From: Microbacteriaceae bacterium
Lineage (GTDB): Bacteria; Actinomycetota; Actinomycetes; Actinomycetales; Microbacteriaceae
NCBI GenBank assembly: GCA_025463565.1
Contig: JAODAT010000058.1
Coordinates: forward strand, 1 to 62,208
Direction: 5' to 3'
Length of the DNA: 62,208 bases
Part shown: piece after piece, positions 8,303 to 17,104 of the stretch
How the letters are laid out: each line of letters opens with the position of its first letter
How positions within the stretch are numbered: position 1 is the first letter of the stretch
Position numbers and translations under genes: made by a program
Notes under the pieces: generated by a model
Database searches by the model: none
Seen by the model: only the letters and a program-made list of their open reading frames with translations
Told to the model about the DNA's origin: nothing

Positions 8303-9280
8303 GTGGCCGACATCACCGCCAGCGGAAAGAAGCGGCTGGTGCTCGTCACCGGAAGAGCTCATCCCCAGCTCGCGATCGACATCGCGGCCGAACTGGGCGC
8401 GGATCTCGTGCACACCGATGCTCGCACCTTCGCCTCGAGCGAGATCTACGCCCGCTACGACGAGAGCGTGCGCGGCTCCGATGCCTTCGTCATCCAGTCA
8501 CACACCCGCCCGATCAACGAATGGCTCATGGAGCAACTCATCATGGTCGACGCGATGAAACGCGCATCGGCCAAGCGGATCACGGTGGTCGCTCCGTACT
8601 ACCCCTATGCGAGACAAGACAAGAAGGGCCGCGGCCGGGAGCCGATCTCGGCGAGACTCGTCGCCGACCTGTTCAAGGCTGCAGGGGCGGATCGCATCAT
8701 GAGCGTCGATCTGCACGCCGCTCAGATCCAGGGCTTCTTCGACGGCCCGGTGGACCACCTATTCGCCATGCCCGTGCTGCTCGAGCACTTTCAGAAGCTG
8801 CTCGACCCGTCCACTCTCACGGTCGTGAGCCCCGACATGGGCCGGGTGAAGGTGGCGGATGTCTGGAGCGACAAGCTGGGCGCCCCCCTCGCGATCATCC
8901 ATAAGCGCCGGGACCCCATGGTGGCCAACAAGATCACCGTGCACGAGATCGTCGGTGAGGTGAAAGGTCGCGTCTGTCTCCTGGTCGACGACCTCATCGA
9001 CACCGGCTCCACCATCGTCAAAGCCTCCGAAGCGCTCAAGGAGGCCGGCGCGTTGAGCGTCGTCGTCGCCGCGACGCACGCGGTCTTCTCCGACCCGGCA
9101 ACCACCATTCTGCAGAGCGAGTTCATCGACTCCGTGGTCGTCACCGACACGTTGCCGATTCCGGAGGACAAGCGCTTCCCGACTCTCACCATCCTGCCGA
9201 TTGCGCCGCTCATCGCAAGTGCCATCCATGAGGTGTTCAGCGACGGCTCGGTGACCTCGATGTTCGACGGCGCCGCGTAA
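8303..9280 (+). CDS. prs: Ribose-phosphate pyrophosphokinase
   Basis: A 325-residue PRPP synthetase: ribose-5-phosphate plus ATP gives PRPP for nucleotides, histidine and tryptophan. The N-terminal domain has the Prs signature DLHAAQIQGFFDGPVDHL, and the PRPP-binding loop LLVDDLIDTGST lies in the C-terminal part. It starts at GTG after GGGAGCACC, nine bases downstream of glmU. Its stop shares one base with the ATG of the next gene, so the acyl-CoA ligase is likely coupled to it. Confidence 0.97.
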   Translation: MADITASGKKRLVLVTGRAHPQLAIDIAAELGADLVHTDARTFASSEIYARYDESVRGSDAFVIQSHTRPINEWLMEQLIMVDAMKRASAKRITVVAPYYPYARQDKKGRGREPISARLVADLFKAAGADRIMSVDLHAAQIQGFFDGPVDHLFAMPVLLEHFQKLLDPSTLTVVSPDMGRVKVADVWSDKLGAPLAIIHKRRDPMVANKITVHEIVGEVKGRVCLLVDDLIDTGSTIVKASEALKEAGALSVVVAATHAVFSDPATTILQSEFIDSVVVTDTLPIPEDKRFPTLTILPIAPLIASAIHEVFSDGSVTSMFDGAA

Positions 9281-11022
9281 TGGCCACGCCAGCGGCGCCG
9301 AAGAAACCCGCCGTGAAACGGTACGACCCGCCGCGCCCCTGGATCAAGTCGTACGCCGACGGGGTGCCGGCCGAGATCGACCTGCCGACCGGGTCGCTCT
9401 ACGACCTGGTCTCGGCATCCGCCGACGAGTTCGGCGACCACGTCGCGCTCGAGTTCTTCGGCAAGACCACGACCTACGCGGAGATGAACGAGCAGATCCA
9501 GCGCGCGGCCGAGGCTCTACGTCGCCTCGGCGTGCAAAAGGGTGACACCGTCGCCCTGGTGCTGCCGAACTGCCCGCAGCACATCGTCGCCTTCTATGCG
9601 GTGCTGAGACTCGGCGGCATCGTGATCGAGCACAATCCGCTCTACACGCCGCGCGAGCTTCGGCACCAGTTCGAAGATCACGGCGCGAAGATCGCCATCG
9701 TCTGGAACAACGTCGTGAAGACGGTGCAGGAGTTCCCCGACGACGTGAAGGTCGAGACCATCATCTCGATCGACGTGACGCGGGCCATGCCGTTCGGCAC
9801 CCGTGCCCTGTTGCGGCTGCCGATCAAGCGGGCCCGCGACTCCCGTGCCCAGCTCACGACCACGGTGCGCAACACGATCACCTGGGAGAAGCTGCTCGAG
9901 ACCGAGCCGATCGACCCGCACATCTTCAGCCCGGACTCGGCGGATGTCGCCCTGATCCAATACACGTCCGGAACCACCGGAGCGCCCAAGGGTGCAACCC
10001 TCACTCATCTGAACCTGCTGGTGAACGCAGCACAGGCGCGGGCCTGGGTGCCCACCGTGGAGCGCGGCAGCTCCGTCGTCTACGCGGTACTGCCGATGTT
10101 CCACGCCTACGGGCTCACCCTGTGCCTCACGTTCGCGATGAGCATGGGCGCGCGGCTGGTGCTGTTCCCGAAGTTCGATCCCGACCTCGTGCTGCCGGTC
10201 GTGAAGAAGCATCCCGCGACGTTCCTGCCGGCCGTTCCGCCGATCTACGAGCGTCTGACCGAAGCGGCGAAGGAGAAGGGGGTCTCGCTGAAGGGCATCC
10301 AGATCTCGATCTCCGGCGCCATGCCGCTGTCGGCATCCGTCGTCGAACCGTGGGAGAAGGAGACGGGCGGCTGGCTCGTGGAGGGCTACGGGCTCTCCGA
10401 GACCTCGCCCGTTCTAATGGCGAACCCGGTGGGCGAGACGCGCGTCGCCGGTACCGTCGGCCTGCCGATGCCGAACACCGAGATCCGCGTCGTCGACCCT
10501 GAACATCCCACGAAAGACAGGGAACCCGGCGAGGAGGGCGAGCTCATCGTGCGCGGCCCGCAGGTGTTCTCCGGCTACTGGAAGAAACCGCAGGAGACCG
10601 CGGATGTCTTCGTCGACCCGTCGGACAAGGGCCTGCCGTGGTTCCGCACCGGCGACATCGTGACCCTCGACAAGAAGGGCTACGTTCGCCTCGTCGACCG
10701 CATCAAGGAGCTCATCATCACCGGAGGCTTCAACGTGGCGCCGAGCGAGGTCGAGGACTGCCTGCGCGGGCATCCGGACATTCAGGATGTCGCGGTTGTC
10801 GGCCTGCCGAGCGAACACAGCGGTGAGGAGGTCGTGGCCGCCGTCGTGCTGAAGCAGGGCAAGTCCCTGAACGAGCAGTCGATCCGCGACTTCGCCCGCG
10901 ACAACCTCACCCCATACAAGGTTCCGAAGCACGTCGTCGCGGTGGATGAGCTGCCGCGCTCGCTCATCGGCAAGGTGCTGCGCAAACAGGTGAAAGACGA
11001 GCTGGTCGCAAAGGCGGAATAG
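9280..11022 (+). CDS. Long-chain fatty acid-CoA ligase
   Basis: A 580-residue AMP-forming acyl-CoA synthetase. The phosphate loop QYTSGTTGAPKGATLTH (about 227-243), GYGLSETSPV, WFRTGDIVTLD and the C-terminal LIITGGFNVAPSEVED and GKVLRKQ segments are all in the expected order. It activates fatty acids for phospholipid synthesis or beta-oxidation. The ATG overlaps the prs stop by one base; such placement after prs is probably incidental for function. The gene ends at a dispersed palindrome. Confidence 0.93.
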   Translation: MATPAAPKKPAVKRYDPPRPWIKSYADGVPAEIDLPTGSLYDLVSASADEFGDHVALEFFGKTTTYAEMNEQIQRAAEALRRLGVQKGDTVALVLPNCPQHIVAFYAVLRLGGIVIEHNPLYTPRELRHQFEDHGAKIAIVWNNVVKTVQEFPDDVKVETIISIDVTRAMPFGTRALLRLPIKRARDSRAQLTTTVRNTITWEKLLETEPIDPHIFSPDSADVALIQYTSGTTGAPKGATLTHLNLLVNAAQARAWVPTVERGSSVVYAVLPMFHAYGLTLCLTFAMSMGARLVLFPKFDPDLVLPVVKKHPATFLPAVPPIYERLTEAAKEKGVSLKGIQISISGAMPLSASVVEPWEKETGGWLVEGYGLSETSPVLMANPVGETRVAGTVGLPMPNTEIRVVDPEHPTKDREPGEEGELIVRGPQVFSGYWKKPQETADVFVDPSDKGLPWFRTGDIVTLDKKGYVRLVDRIKELIITGGFNVAPSEVEDCLRGHPDIQDVAVVGLPSEHSGEEVVAAVVLKQGKSLNEQSIRDFARDNLTPYKVPKHVVAVDELPRSLIGKVLRKQVKDELVAKAE

Positions 11023-11023
11023 G

Positions 11024-11093
11024 GCGGGTCGAGCTTGTCGAGACCTCACCATCGAGTTGCACGTCAGTGAGATTTCGACAAGCTCAATCCGCT
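11024..11093. repeat. Dispersed palindrome (GGGTCGAGCTTGTCGAGACC type)
   Basis: The left half is the standard core (GCGGGTCGAGCTTGTCGAGA then CCTCACC); the right half is GTGAGATTTCGACAAGCTCA then ATCCGCT. The arms diverge at a few positions. Its last base is the first base of the -10 box of the antiporter gene. Confidence 0.82.
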
Positions 11094-11098
11094 AATTT
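11093..11098 (+). promoter_or_regulatory. Leaderless -10 box of the antiporter gene
   Basis: TAATTT lies six bases before the ATG at 11105. No Shine-Dalgarno sequence is present, which fits a leaderless transcript. Confidence 0.5.
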
Positions 11099-11104
11099 CG
11101 ACTA

Positions 11105-12313
11105 ATGGACACCCTCTCCCTCTTTCTCGTACCGCTTCTGGCAGTCGTGGCGCCGATCCTCGCGGCGATCGTGGGCCGGGTCGCCTTGGTGCCGCTGGTG
11201 GTCTTCGAGATCGTGCTCGGCATCGTCGTCGGCCCGAGCCTTCTCGGCTGGGTGCACTCGACCGATGTGCTGGCCTTCCTGTCCCAGATCGGGCTGGCGA
11301 TGCTGTTCTTCGTCGCCGGGAGCGAGATCGATTTCGCCGCGATCAAGGGGCATCCGATCCGATTCGCGGGGCTCGCCTGGCTGATCGCGATCGTCGTCGG
11401 GGTGGGCCTCGGCATCCTGGTCGCCCCGAATGTGGACACCGGGGTGGTCATCGGCATCGCGGTCGCGTCGACGGCGCTCGGCACGATCCTGCCCACGCTG
11501 CGAGATGCCGGCGAGCTGGGCACGCCGTTCGGGCGCTCGATCACGGCGATCGGCGCAATGGGCGAGTTCGGGCCTCTCTTGGCGATCTCGCTCTTCCTCA
11601 GCGGGCGAGACCTCGGAGTGTCTCTGGTGGTGGTGATCATCTTCGCGGTGGCAGCGGTGGGTTCGATCCTCCTTGCGGCACGCGGGCGCGGGTTCCAGCG
11701 TCCCCAGCGGTTCATCACGGCGACCCTGCACTCGAGCGGTCAATTCGCCATTCGCCTGATCCTCGCCATTCTCGCCGCCCTGGTCGCGCTGAGCATCGTG
11801 CTCGGGCTCGACATGCTTCTCGGCGCCTTCGTCGCCGGCGTGCTCTGGCGCATCTTCGCGTCGGGAGCGACGCCGCAGGCCCGGGAGAGCGTCGAGTCGA
11901 AGATCGAGGCCATCTCGTTCGGCTTCCTGGTGCCGATCTTCTTCATCACGACGGGCGTCAACTTCAACCTCCACTCGCTGATCGATGCGCCCCGTCACCT
12001 CATCTACGTGCCGATCTTCCTGGTCGCGCTGCTCGTGCTGCGAGGTCTGCCGTCACTGCTGGTCGTTCCAAAGGGGTCGAGCTGGGCCGACCGCCGCGCC
12101 ACCGTGCTGTTCGGGGCGACGAGCCTACCGATCATCATCGCGGTGACAACGATCGGCGTGCAGCGTCACCTCATCGATGACGCGTTCGCCACCGCACTGG
12201 TAACCGCGGGCATGCTGTCGGTCATCATCTTCCCGCTGCTCGGGATGTCGCAGCGGCGGCGCCAGCTGGCGCGCGAGGCCCAGCAGGAGCTGATGGCGGA
12301 AGACGACAGCTAG
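11105..12313 (+). CDS. Cation:proton antiporter, CPA2 (Kef/NapA-like) family
   Basis: A 402-residue protein of roughly eleven to twelve hydrophobic segments covering the Na+/H+ exchanger domain. VVFEIVLGIVVGPSLLGW and FLSQIGLAMLFFVAGSEIDF are typical of the first third of CPA2 transporters; LGLDMLLGAFVAGVLW and VPIFFITTGVNFNL mark the later part. No RCK/TrkA-N domain follows, so it is the short form. It would exchange Na+ or K+ for H+ at the inner membrane. It has its own leaderless promoter and ends near a half copy of the dispersed repeat. Confidence 0.88.
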   Translation: MDTLSLFLVPLLAVVAPILAAIVGRVALVPLVVFEIVLGIVVGPSLLGWVHSTDVLAFLSQIGLAMLFFVAGSEIDFAAIKGHPIRFAGLAWLIAIVVGVGLGILVAPNVDTGVVIGIAVASTALGTILPTLRDAGELGTPFGRSITAIGAMGEFGPLLAISLFLSGRDLGVSLVVVIIFAVAAVGSILLAARGRGFQRPQRFITATLHSSGQFAIRLILAILAALVALSIVLGLDMLLGAFVAGVLWRIFASGATPQARESVESKIEAISFGFLVPIFFITTGVNFNLHSLIDAPRHLIYVPIFLVALLVLRGLPSLLVVPKGSSWADRRATVLFGATSLPIIIAVTTIGVQRHLIDDAFATALVTAGMLSVIIFPLLGMSQRRRQLAREAQQELMAEDDS

Positions 12314-12325
12314 GAGTTGATCGTC

Positions 12326-12353
12326 GGTGAGATTTCGACGAGCTCAATCAGCT
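12326..12353. repeat. Half copy of the dispersed palindrome
   Basis: GGTGAGATTTCGACGAGCTC followed by AATCAGCT matches the right arm of the 11024 element. It overlaps the end of the minus-strand gene at 12348, supplying its last codon and stop. Confidence 0.7.
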
Positions 12354-12722
12354 ATTCGTGGCGGGCTTCGGCACCGGGCTCAGTGTTGGTGAGATGGGGA
12401 TGAGCCCGAGGCTCGCGACGTGCTTCGCGCCGCCGAATCCGCCGGAGGAGTAGCACTGCCAGCCGATGCCGTACGCCCCCATGAGTTCGAACTGGGTGTT
12501 CTCACCGGTCGCACCCGGGGACTCGTACTTCACCCACTGGGTGCAGGCGTCATTGGCCGTGGCCGAGGCGACATTCCAGGTGGTGAGGATGCCGGGCAGA
12601 ACCAGGCAGACGATGCCGACGGTTACGAGCACACGCATCGTGACGAGCATGTGGCGACGACGGGGGATGCCCTCCGTCGGCACGTAGCCGGCGAGTTCCG
12701 GCTCCATCTCGTACTCGTCCAT
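12348..12722 (-). CDS. Small membrane-anchored protein of unknown function
   Basis: A 124-residue protein not recognised. After a cytoplasmic, acidic N-terminus and an RRRH cluster, one hydrophobic segment (about residues 26-48, MLVTMRVLVTVGIVCLVLPG region) precedes an outside domain with two cysteines and a Trp-Gln-Cys-Tyr element, ending in a Pro/Ser-rich tail. The layout suggests a type II membrane protein exposed on the cell surface. It begins 19 bases after the PhoD stop on the same strand, so the two are likely co-transcribed. The stop codon lies in a dispersed repeat, so the C-terminus may have been set by repeat insertion. Confidence 0.7.
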   Translation of the reverse strand: MDEYEMEPELAGYVPTEGIPRRRHMLVTMRVLVTVGIVCLVLPGILTTWNVASATANDACTQWVKYESPGATGENTQFELMGAYGIGWQCYSSGGFGGAKHVASLGLIPISPTLSPVPKPATNS

Positions 12723-12741
12723 CAGCCGATTCTCGCACCGA

Positions 12742-14148
12742 TCAGCTCGTGGTGCCCTCCGGATGCGCGGGCAGAGCCACCGAGTGCCCCATCGTCACAT
12801 CGTTGCTGATCGCTCGCACCTGGTCGACGAACCACCACTGGCAGGACGCGAACTGCGGGTCCGCCTCGACGATGAGAAAGCCGTGGCTGTCGAGGTCGCA
12901 CCAGCGCATGTCGGGCAGGTTGCGCAGCAGCGCGGCCTCGTAGTCGAGGGACTTGGCGGCCCGCGGCCAGCCCATCTTGTCGTCGAGGTTCGGCGACGTG
13001 ATCGAGGTGACGGTCCACTCGTCGAACACAGCCCCATCGCGCGTGCTCGCGAACTCGGCCGAGAAGTGCACGTCCCCGCTCAGTGCGACGGCGCGCGGCA
13101 GTCGCGCGACCCCGTCGATCAGCTGGTTCTGCTCCCACTCGAAGCTGTCCCAGAGGTCGTGGAAGTCCTTCGGCGAGTCCGCCTCCGCCAGTTTCAGCTT
13201 GTGCAGGGCGAACAGCGCCTCCTCGTCGCCGATCGCGTGGTCGAGGTCGGACAGCATCGAGGGCACGGCCAGGAAGGTCCAGCCGTCGCCGCCCTCCGCG
13301 AGCTTGTCGAGCATGAACGCCCGCTGCTCCGCGCCGAGCGCGGTCTTCGTGACGCCCTGGGGCGTGTTCGGGTCGCTGCGCTTCAGGCGGGTCTCGCAGA
13401 GCAGGATGCGGCCGGCCGCCCCGAGGTCGATCTCCCGCCAGACGACATCGCCGTCCTGCGGGCGTCGCAGGGTCGGCATCCAGTCGCTCCACGCCGTCAT
13501 CGCGCCGCGCACGCGATCGGACCACGGGCCCTCGGTGGCGGGATCGTGTTCGTCCGCACCGCCCTCCCAGGCGTTGTCCGACAGCTCGTGGTCGTCGATG
13601 GTCGCGATCATCGCGTGCTTCGCGTGCAGGGCGATGAGGTCCGTATCGCGACGGTAGAGGGCATACCGGGTGTCGTAGTCCTTATAGGTGACGCAGTTTC
13701 CGAGCGGATCCATCGGCCGCCCGATGCCCGCCCCCGGCGTCTGCTTGCCGGTCGGGACCTCGGCGGCCTCATAGATGTAGTCTCCGAGCTCCAGCACGAA
13801 GTCGATGTCGTCCATGTCGGCGATCGCGCGGTAGGCGTTGAAAAAACCCGAGTTGTACTTGGCGCAGCAGAGCACCGCGAAGCGCACGCCGCGGTCGGTC
13901 GGGATGGTGCGGAACCGGCCCTCGATCAATTCACCGCCTGATGAGAATGAGTAGCTGTACTGCGCGCCCGCGTCGAGACCCTCGACGAGAACGTGCACCG
14001 AGCCGGTCTTCGGGTCGCTCGTCGCGGTGCCCTCTGCGTCACCGCAGCGCCAGCTGACGCTCGCACCAGGATCCGTCTTCGCCCACAGCACTACGCTGTC
14101 GTGGCTCACATCGCCGCTTGCTAGTCCGAACGGAAAATGGAATGACAT
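12742..14148 (-). CDS. PhoD-like alkaline phosphatase/phosphodiesterase
   Basis: A 468-residue metallophosphatase. The N-terminal beta-sandwich begins FPFGLASGDV and includes DSVVLWAKT; the metallo-domain shows LELGDYIYE, TIDDHELSDN and, later, VALSGDVHFS, giving the Asp/His ligands of PhoD (usually Fe/Ca). PhoD proteins are normally Tat-exported, but this one starts directly with the mature-type sequence and shows no twin-arginine signal, so it may be cytoplasmic. The ATG lies six bases after TAGCAT, a leaderless arrangement that supports the short N-terminus. Confidence 0.92.
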   Translation of the reverse strand: MSFHFPFGLASGDVSHDSVVLWAKTDPGASVSWRCGDAEGTATSDPKTGSVHVLVEGLDAGAQYSYSFSSGGELIEGRFRTIPTDRGVRFAVLCCAKYNSGFFNAYRAIADMDDIDFVLELGDYIYEAAEVPTGKQTPGAGIGRPMDPLGNCVTYKDYDTRYALYRRDTDLIALHAKHAMIATIDDHELSDNAWEGGADEHDPATEGPWSDRVRGAMTAWSDWMPTLRRPQDGDVVWREIDLGAAGRILLCETRLKRSDPNTPQGVTKTALGAEQRAFMLDKLAEGGDGWTFLAVPSMLSDLDHAIGDEEALFALHKLKLAEADSPKDFHDLWDSFEWEQNQLIDGVARLPRAVALSGDVHFSAEFASTRDGAVFDEWTVTSITSPNLDDKMGWPRAAKSLDYEAALLRNLPDMRWCDLDSHGFLIVEADPQFASCQWWFVDQVRAISNDVTMGHSVALPAHPEGTTS

Positions 14149-14154
14149 GGCGTC

Positions 14155-14160
14155 ATGCTA
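14155..14160 (-). promoter_or_regulatory. Leaderless -10 box of the phoD-like gene
   Basis: On the minus strand TAGCAT precedes the ATG at 14148 by six bases. Confidence 0.5.
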
Positions 14161-14230
14161 ATTATCTAAACCGCCGAGGCATAGCCTCGTCGGCGCTGGC
14201 ACGCCGCAGCTTGCGCTGCCCTAGCTGCAG

Positions 14231-14255
14231 GGAAGGCCCACCGGGCCTTCCCTCT
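14231..14255. terminator. Hairpin after the ice-binding-like gene
   Basis: AGGGAAGGCCC and GGGCCTTCCCT form a perfect 11-bp stem with a 3-nt loop. It lies 30 bases past the minus-strand stop at 14285 and before the phoD-like promoter. There is no T-tract, so termination is inferred. A smaller stem (CCGAGGC/GCCTCGG type) lies nearby at about 14173-14194. Confidence 0.6.
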
Positions 14256-14284
14256 AAGCTCCAGCGCGCATTCCGTCATGCTAT

Positions 14285-15433
14285 TTACCGAGCCCGTCGT
14301 CGTCCATGCCCGCGCCGTAACGCGCCCACGAACACGAGAGTGCCGATCGCCAAAAGCAGCGCCCCTGCCGTGATCGCAGGCCGTGCGTCGAAGCCGGTGA
14401 AAGCGAGTGCGCTGTCGACCGACAGGATGTACGTGGCGAGAGACGCGGGTCCGACTCCGTTGCTGGCCGACACTGTGAATGACGTCGACTGGGTGCGAGT
14501 CGGCGTTCCGGAGATTCGTCCATTGGAACTCAGGGACAAGCCGGTGGGAAGCGTGCCGGACACCAGAGTGACCACCGGCGTCGGGCTGCCGCTCACCGGA
14601 ATCGTTGTGCTGAAGGCGCGGCTGACCACAGCGCGCGGCAGAGCAGTGCCGGCGAGGGACGCACTCGTCGAGACGACGGTGCCGCTGGCACTCGCGCATC
14701 CGGTCGGCACGGTGATCGTGTTGGTGTCGAGGGTGACAGCGCCGTTCTCGGCCAGAAGTCGCCCGGCCACCGTTGCGTTGGTCAGTGCGCTGACCGAGGT
14801 GAGCGCCATGACGCTCCCGACGAACTGGCTTCCGACCCCGATGGTCGCGGACGAGCCGACCTGCCAGAAGACATTGCAAGCGCTCGCGCCGTTGGTCAGC
14901 AGCACCGAACTGTTGGTCGCAGTGGTGAGCGTGCTGCCGGCCTGGAACACCCAGACGGCGTTCGGGTCGCCGGCGCCGTCCAGCACCAGCTGGCCCGTGA
15001 CCTGCAGCGAGTTGCCCGAGGTGTACACGCCGGGTGTTAGCGAGAGGCCGCCGAGCTCGTTCTGCCCGGACAGGGTCGGGGTGAGGCTGGCCGCCACCGT
15101 ATAGGCATTGCCGAGGTCGGCCTGCGCCTGAAGCGACTGCGCGTCCGCGGTGTGCACGACCGTGCCGCCGGGTTGGGTGACGGACGCCTGCCCGGTGTAT
15201 GACGATGACGCCCCCGGGCTCAGCCCGATATCACCGGCGATGGTGGTCGGCCCCGTGTTGCTGATCGCGGTCGCGGCCACAACTCCGTAACTCGTTGCGG
15301 TTGCCAGGTTGATCGGACCATTGATCGTGGTCAGCGCATCGGCAGGCGAAGCGACGGAAAGTACTACCGCACCGGCCCCGAGAATCGCGGTTGCAATCGC
15401 GATACGACCGACACGCACAGAGAAAAATCCCAC
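14285..15433 (-). CDS. LAXTG-anchored surface protein with ice-binding-like (DUF3494) domain
   Basis: A 382-residue exported protein. A signal peptide (about residues 1-34, ending ASPADA) precedes a DUF3494 domain (about 36-245) recognisable by the order ATSYGVVAATAISNTGPT, TIAGDIGLSPG, ELGGLSLTPGVYTSG and VWVFQAGSTLTT; family members are antifreeze/ice-binding proteins or adhesins. A putative Ig-like (He_PIG) domain follows (LPTGLSLSSNGRISGTP). The C-terminus has LAFTG (about 343-347), a hydrophobic helix and an Arg-rich tail, the layout of a class E sortase substrate. It starts at GTG with AAGGAG as ribosome-binding site, and that site is held in a hairpin. No sortase gene is visible here. 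Confidence 0.88.
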   Translation of the reverse strand: MGFFSVRVGRIAIATAILGAGAVVLSVASPADALTTINGPINLATATSYGVVAATAISNTGPTTIAGDIGLSPGASSSYTGQASVTQPGGTVVHTADAQSLQAQADLGNAYTVAASLTPTLSGQNELGGLSLTPGVYTSGNSLQVTGQLVLDGAGDPNAVWVFQAGSTLTTATNSSVLLTNGASACNVFWQVGSSATIGVGSQFVGSVMALTSVSALTNATVAGRLLAENGAVTLDTNTITVPTGCASASGTVVSTSASLAGTALPRAVVSRAFSTTIPVSGSPTPVVTLVSGTLPTGLSLSSNGRISGTPTRTQSTSFTVSASNGVGPASLATYILSVDSALAFTGFDARPAITAGALLLAIGTLVFVGALRRGHGRRRAR

Positions 15434-15438
15434 GCCAA

Positions 15439-15456
15439 ACTCCTTAGAAAAGGAGT
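15439..15456 (-). promoter_or_regulatory. Hairpin sequestering the Shine-Dalgarno site of the DUF3494 gene
   Basis: In the transcript ACTCCTT-TTCT-AAGGAGT is a perfect 7-bp stem with a 4-nt loop whose 3' arm contains the AAGGAG ribosome-binding site, five bases upstream of the GTG start. Confidence 0.7.
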
Positions 15457-15474
15457 GCCCCAGATGTCGGATGT

Positions 15475-15567
15475 GGGTACTCGGTAACGCCTTACAACGA
15501 TTACTAGTGAGAGGAGTCGAACACAGATCGCTCGAAACCGTGCTGCCCCTTTCTGGGGGTGTACCGG
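15475..15567 (-). promoter_or_regulatory. Possible structured leader of the DUF3494 gene
   Basis: Between gnd and the SD hairpin the minus-strand RNA can form a closing helix GGTAC/GTACC (15561-15565 with 15476-15480) around an inner stem CCCC-AGAAA-GGGG (15546-15559). The 3' part contains a GTAAGGCGTTACCGA segment that resembles, without matching, the end of c-di-GMP-I riboswitches. No known riboswitch can be assigned by eye. Confidence 0.3.
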
Positions 15568-15592
15568 TCAGTCTCCGTGTGCTAAAGGTAGG

Positions 15593-17044
15593 TCAGTGAG
15601 AAGAACCCTCTGACTCGATCTCCGAGCGGTCACCCGACCACAGTGTGTGGAAGGTGCCGTCCATGTCGACGCGCTTGTAGGTGTGCGCGCCGAAGAAGTC
15701 GCGCAGCCCCTGGGTGAGTGCGGCGGGCAGCCGGTCCGCGCGCAGGCCGTCGTAGTACGAGAGCGACGAAGAGAACGCAGGGGAAGGGATACCGGCGATG
15801 GCCGCCGTCGAGACCACGCGGCGCCAGGAAGCCTGCGCGCCCTCGATCGCTGTACGGAAGTAGGGTGCGGTCAGCAGCGCGACCAGTCCGGGGTCGTCGG
15901 CATACGCGTCGGTGATGCGGTTGAGGAACTGTGCACGGATGATGCAGCCGCCCCGCCAGATCTTCGCGATGTCGCCCTTGTGAATGTCCCACTTGTACTC
16001 ATCGGCGCCGGCGACGATCTCGTCGAAGCCTTGGCTGTACGCGATGATCTTCGACGCGTACAGCGCGAGGCGCACGTCTTCGATGAACGTCTCGGGGTCA
16101 TCCACGGTCCACTTGTCGGTCGGGCCGGGCAGGTCGGATGCCGCGGCGCGCTGGGCGGGCTTCGACGACAGCGAACGGGCGAAGACGGCTTCGGCGATGC
16201 CCGACACCGGGATGCCGAGGTCGAGCGCGGTCTGCACGGTCCACGCGCCGGTGCCTTTGGCTCCGGCCTGGTCGACGATCACGTCGATGAGCGCTTTGCC
16301 GGTCTTCGCATCGACCTGCTTCAACACCTCGGCGGTGATCTCGATGAGGTACGACTCGAGCTCCGTCTTGTTCCAGGCTTCGAAGATGGTTGCGATCTCG
16401 GCCGGCGACTTGCCGGTGCCGCGGCGGATGAGGTCGTAGGCCTCGCCGATGAGCTGCATGTCGGCGTACTCGATGCCGTTGTGGATCATCTTCACGAAGT
16501 GGCCAGCGCCGTCGGTGCCGACATGGGTGACGCACGGTTCACCCTCGGCGATGGCCGCGATCGACTTGAGGATCGGCCCGAGGGTCTCCCACGCTTCGGC
16601 GGAACCGCCTGGCATGATCGACGGCCCCTTCAGGGCGCCCTCCTCGCCGCCGGAGATGCCGGCGCCGACGAAGTTGATGCCGGTCTCGCGCACCGCCTTC
16701 TCGCGACGGATGGTGTCAGTGAACAGGGCGTTGCCGCCGTCGACGATGATGTCGCCCGGCTCGAAGACCTTGGTCAGTTCGTCGATCACGGCGTCGGTGC
16801 CCTTGCCGGCCTGCACCATGATGATCGCGGTGCGCGGCTTGCTCAGCGCGGAGGCGAACCCGGCGTAATCGGTGGTGCCGACGAACTCGGCCTCGGGGTG
16901 CTCGGAGAGCAGCGTGTCGGTCTTCTCGTGCGAGCGGTTGAACACGGCGACCGTGTTTCCCTCGCGGCTGGCGAGGTTGCGCGCCAGGTTCGAACCCATG
17001 ACGGCCAGGCCGACCACTCCGATGTTTGCGACTGCCTCGACCAC
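15593..17044 (-). CDS. gnd: 6-phosphogluconate dehydrogenase, decarboxylating
   Basis: A 483-residue homodimeric cytoplasmic enzyme of the oxidative pentose phosphate pathway: 6-phosphogluconate to ribulose-5-phosphate, CO2 and NADPH. The N-terminal GVVGLAVMGSNLARNLAS is the nucleotide-binding motif, GISGGEEGALKGPSIMPGG the substrate-binding signature, and HNGIEYADMQLI with the catalytic Lys (VKMIHNGIEY) follows. Length is that of the long form. It starts at GTG with GGGAGA upstream. It is divergent from gluconokinase, which makes its substrate, so a shared 66-bp control region is likely. Confidence 0.97.
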   Translation of the reverse strand: MVEAVANIGVVGLAVMGSNLARNLASREGNTVAVFNRSHEKTDTLLSEHPEAEFVGTTDYAGFASALSKPRTAIIMVQAGKGTDAVIDELTKVFEPGDIIVDGGNALFTDTIRREKAVRETGINFVGAGISGGEEGALKGPSIMPGGSAEAWETLGPILKSIAAIAEGEPCVTHVGTDGAGHFVKMIHNGIEYADMQLIGEAYDLIRRGTGKSPAEIATIFEAWNKTELESYLIEITAEVLKQVDAKTGKALIDVIVDQAGAKGTGAWTVQTALDLGIPVSGIAEAVFARSLSSKPAQRAAASDLPGPTDKWTVDDPETFIEDVRLALYASKIIAYSQGFDEIVAGADEYKWDIHKGDIAKIWRGGCIIRAQFLNRITDAYADDPGLVALLTAPYFRTAIEGAQASWRRVVSTAAIAGIPSPAFSSSLSYYDGLRADRLPAALTQGLRDFFGAHTYKRVDMDGTFHTLWSGDRSEIESEGSSH

Positions 17045-17098
17045 TTCGTCTCCCTATTTGTACGTCTGATTAACAGGCTACCGGGTTCGTACACCGGC

Positions 17099-17104
17099 TA
17101 CCCT
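17099..17104 (+). promoter_or_regulatory. Leaderless -10 box of gntK
   Basis: TACCCT is followed by six bases and the ATG at 17111. The same hexamer and spacing occur before the genes at 5352 and 37969. Confidence 0.6.

Noticed and set aside
6839-8413. 524-codon minus-strand frame opposite glmU
   Set aside because: Low-complexity Arg/Gly/Asp/His-rich composition and antisense to an intact glmU.
13083-13941. Plus-strand frames opposite the PhoD-like gene
   Set aside because: Shadows of an intact minus-strand PhoD with its metal-binding motifs.
15475-15567. c-di-GMP-I riboswitch before the DUF3494 gene
   Set aside because: A short similarity at the 3' end exists but the conserved core and P2/P3 arms cannot be aligned, so only a generic structured leader is reported.
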